From positions 124,001 to 188,000 of the forward strand of contig CAKVOE010000001.1 in the NCBI GenBank assembly GCA_934778215.1: a stretch of DNA of 64,000 bases, given 5' to 3'. Numbering within the stretch: position 1 is the first letter of the stretch; each line of letters starts with the position of its first letter. The translations under genes were made by a program, and so were the position numbers. Under the pieces are notes generated by a model that worked only from the letters and a program-made list of their open reading frames with translations, had not been told where the DNA came from and ran no database searches. The DNA comes from an uncultured Clostridia bacterium (GTDB lineage Bacteria; Bacillota; Clostridia; Christensenellales; UBA1242). Positions 63,212-64,000 of this stretch are shown here, one piece after another.

Positions 63212-64000
63212 ATGCAAAATACATTTTTGGGCAAAGTCTTTAATACATTGAGATTCATTTCTGCGAATGGCGAGGGACCAACTGGCTCTTCAATAGATTT
63301 TTTTTCAGATGCAGGCTCGGCAATTGCACAACTTTTATCAAAGATACTTGTAGCACTAGGTGATGTCGCTTATTGGCTTTGGGGTTTACTTATGTCCGCC
63401 CTTTACACCGTGGTAAAATTAGTTTTGAACATTGTAGATGTGTTGCAGTTTTTTGTAATGAAACTTGTGGGGATTGATATTTATCAAAACCCTAATTGGA
63501 AAAATCTGGTCACACTTAAAGATAGCGACCTTATAATAAAGTTAATAACCAGTGATACCGTAATTAATATCTTTCAAAAAATACTTGTTATTTCTGCATT
63601 GCTTTTAATAATTTTCTGTATTTTTGCTATAGTTAAACAAAACTATGCAAATGCTCTTGGCGAAGAAACAAAAGGGAATATCGTATTAAACACCCTAAAA
63701 AAAGCGGTAAAATCTATATTTTTATGTTTTTTGGTTCCTTTTTTGCTAATAATTGGAATATTAGGGTCTAACGTAATACTTGCAAGTGTTTGTTCTGCAA
63801 TTAAAGGAAACAACGACCTAACCCTTGGCGGAATAATCTTTACCACCAGTTCATACGAAGCCAACAAATATAGAATGTACGCCAAAGATGGACTAAAAAC
63901 GCCAATGTACTTTTCGTACGCAACCGAAATAGTTAATCCGTCTGACTATACAACAGACAATGACATGAGAATGTTGTTTTTAAAGTTGATTCGTGGGGAT
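63212..64000 (+). CDS. VirB6/TrbL-like polytopic membrane protein, 5' part
   Basis: The ATG at 63212 has AAGGGGAAG upstream and the frame stays open for 263 codons to the window end. The N-terminal part is mildly hydrophobic, then TM helices lie at about 55-90, 133-155 and 175-200 (IFLCFLVPFLLIIGILGSNVI). Between the last two is a charged VKQNYANALGEETKGNIVLNTLKKAVKS segment, the pattern seen in VirB6/TrbL-type channel proteins of Gram-positive conjugative systems. It continues the type IV secretion module; the C-terminal extracellular domain and any VirB4 ATPase must lie beyond the window. The 210 bp before it hold no ORF I can support. Confidence 0.6.
   Translation, partial: MQNTFLGKVFNTLRFISANGEGPTGSSIDFFSDAGSAIAQLLSKILVALGDVAYWLWGLLMSALYTVVKLVLNIVDVLQFFVMKLVGIDIYQNPNWKNLVTLKDSDLIIKLITSDTVINIFQKILVISALLLIIFCIFAIVKQNYANALGEETKGNIVLNTLKKAVKSIFLCFLVPFLLIIGILGSNVILASVCSAIKGNNDLTLGGIIFTTSSYEANKYRMYAKDGLKTPMYFSYATEIVNPSDYTTDNDMRMLFLKLIRGD

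Noticed and set aside
1..64000. CRISPR arrays, insertion sequences, prophage genes and rRNA
   Set aside because: No regularly spaced direct repeats, transposase, phage structural gene or rRNA-like sequence was recognised on either strand.

Overview
The window looks like chromosome from an AT-rich, low-GC Gram-positive bacterium (Bacillota), most likely an uncultured anaerobic clostridial lineage. The evidence is T-box leaders in front of ileS and valS, Firmicutes gene neighbourhoods (comEC-holA-rpsT-gpr; a glmU-like gene-pth-mfd; rpoB-rpoC), a DUF4364 regulator beside a TSCPD protein, lipoprotein signal peptides, an LTA-synthase-like protein, a CD1115-type VirD4 coupling protein, and a spore germination protease (gpr) that implies spore-forming ancestry. 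Lineage and lifestyle are inference; no rRNA is present.

Layout. 1-1130: end of an oligoendopeptidase F gene and a GIY-YIG protein. 1239-5179: two secreted or surface proteins separated by an unusual intergenic region. 5344-12035: murC, T-box-ileS, a flippase-like membrane protein and an M23 peptidase. 12218-14575: a small secreted protein and an M1 aminopeptidase lipoprotein. 14652-25800: a housekeeping run (WalJ-like hydrolase, CPBP protease, rlmH, tadA, glmU-like gene, pth, mfd, PrsA/SurA-like foldase, Y-family polymerase). 26226-29779: a heterodimeric ABC exporter. 30088-37374: rpoB-rpoC. 37768-43630: murG, gyrB and an SsuABC-type importer. 43743-49844: a membrane protein, T-box-small ORFs-valS and an LTA-synthase-like protein. 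49891-55788: small regulators, a tRNA-Glu, comEC, holA, rpsT and gpr. 55900-59740: a giant surface protein and a zinc-ribbon membrane protein. 59828-64000: the edge of a type IV secretion or conjugation module, with VirD4 divergent from two pilin-like proteins and a VirB6/TrbL-like protein cut by the window end.

The most interesting locus is 3004-5179. A secreted 660-residue protein ends in a C-type-lectin-like domain. Its last ~35 codons have the hallmarks of a diversity-generating retroelement (DGR) variable region: an RGG...AG.F...N.GLR frame in which every candidate variable codon is NNT or NNC, as expected if the template codons were AAT or AAC. Directly upstream, two 33-bp exact inverted repeats, each itself a near-palindrome, flank an 89-bp segment. 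The best sigma-A-like promoter in that segment (TTGATA-17-TAAAAT) points away from the gene. Inverting the segment would place it about 65 nt upstream of the start codon. I therefore propose a surface protein under both DNA-inversion on/off control (shown here OFF) and DGR hypervariation. No recombinase, reverse transcriptase or template repeat lies in the window, so both parts need testing against the rest of the genome.
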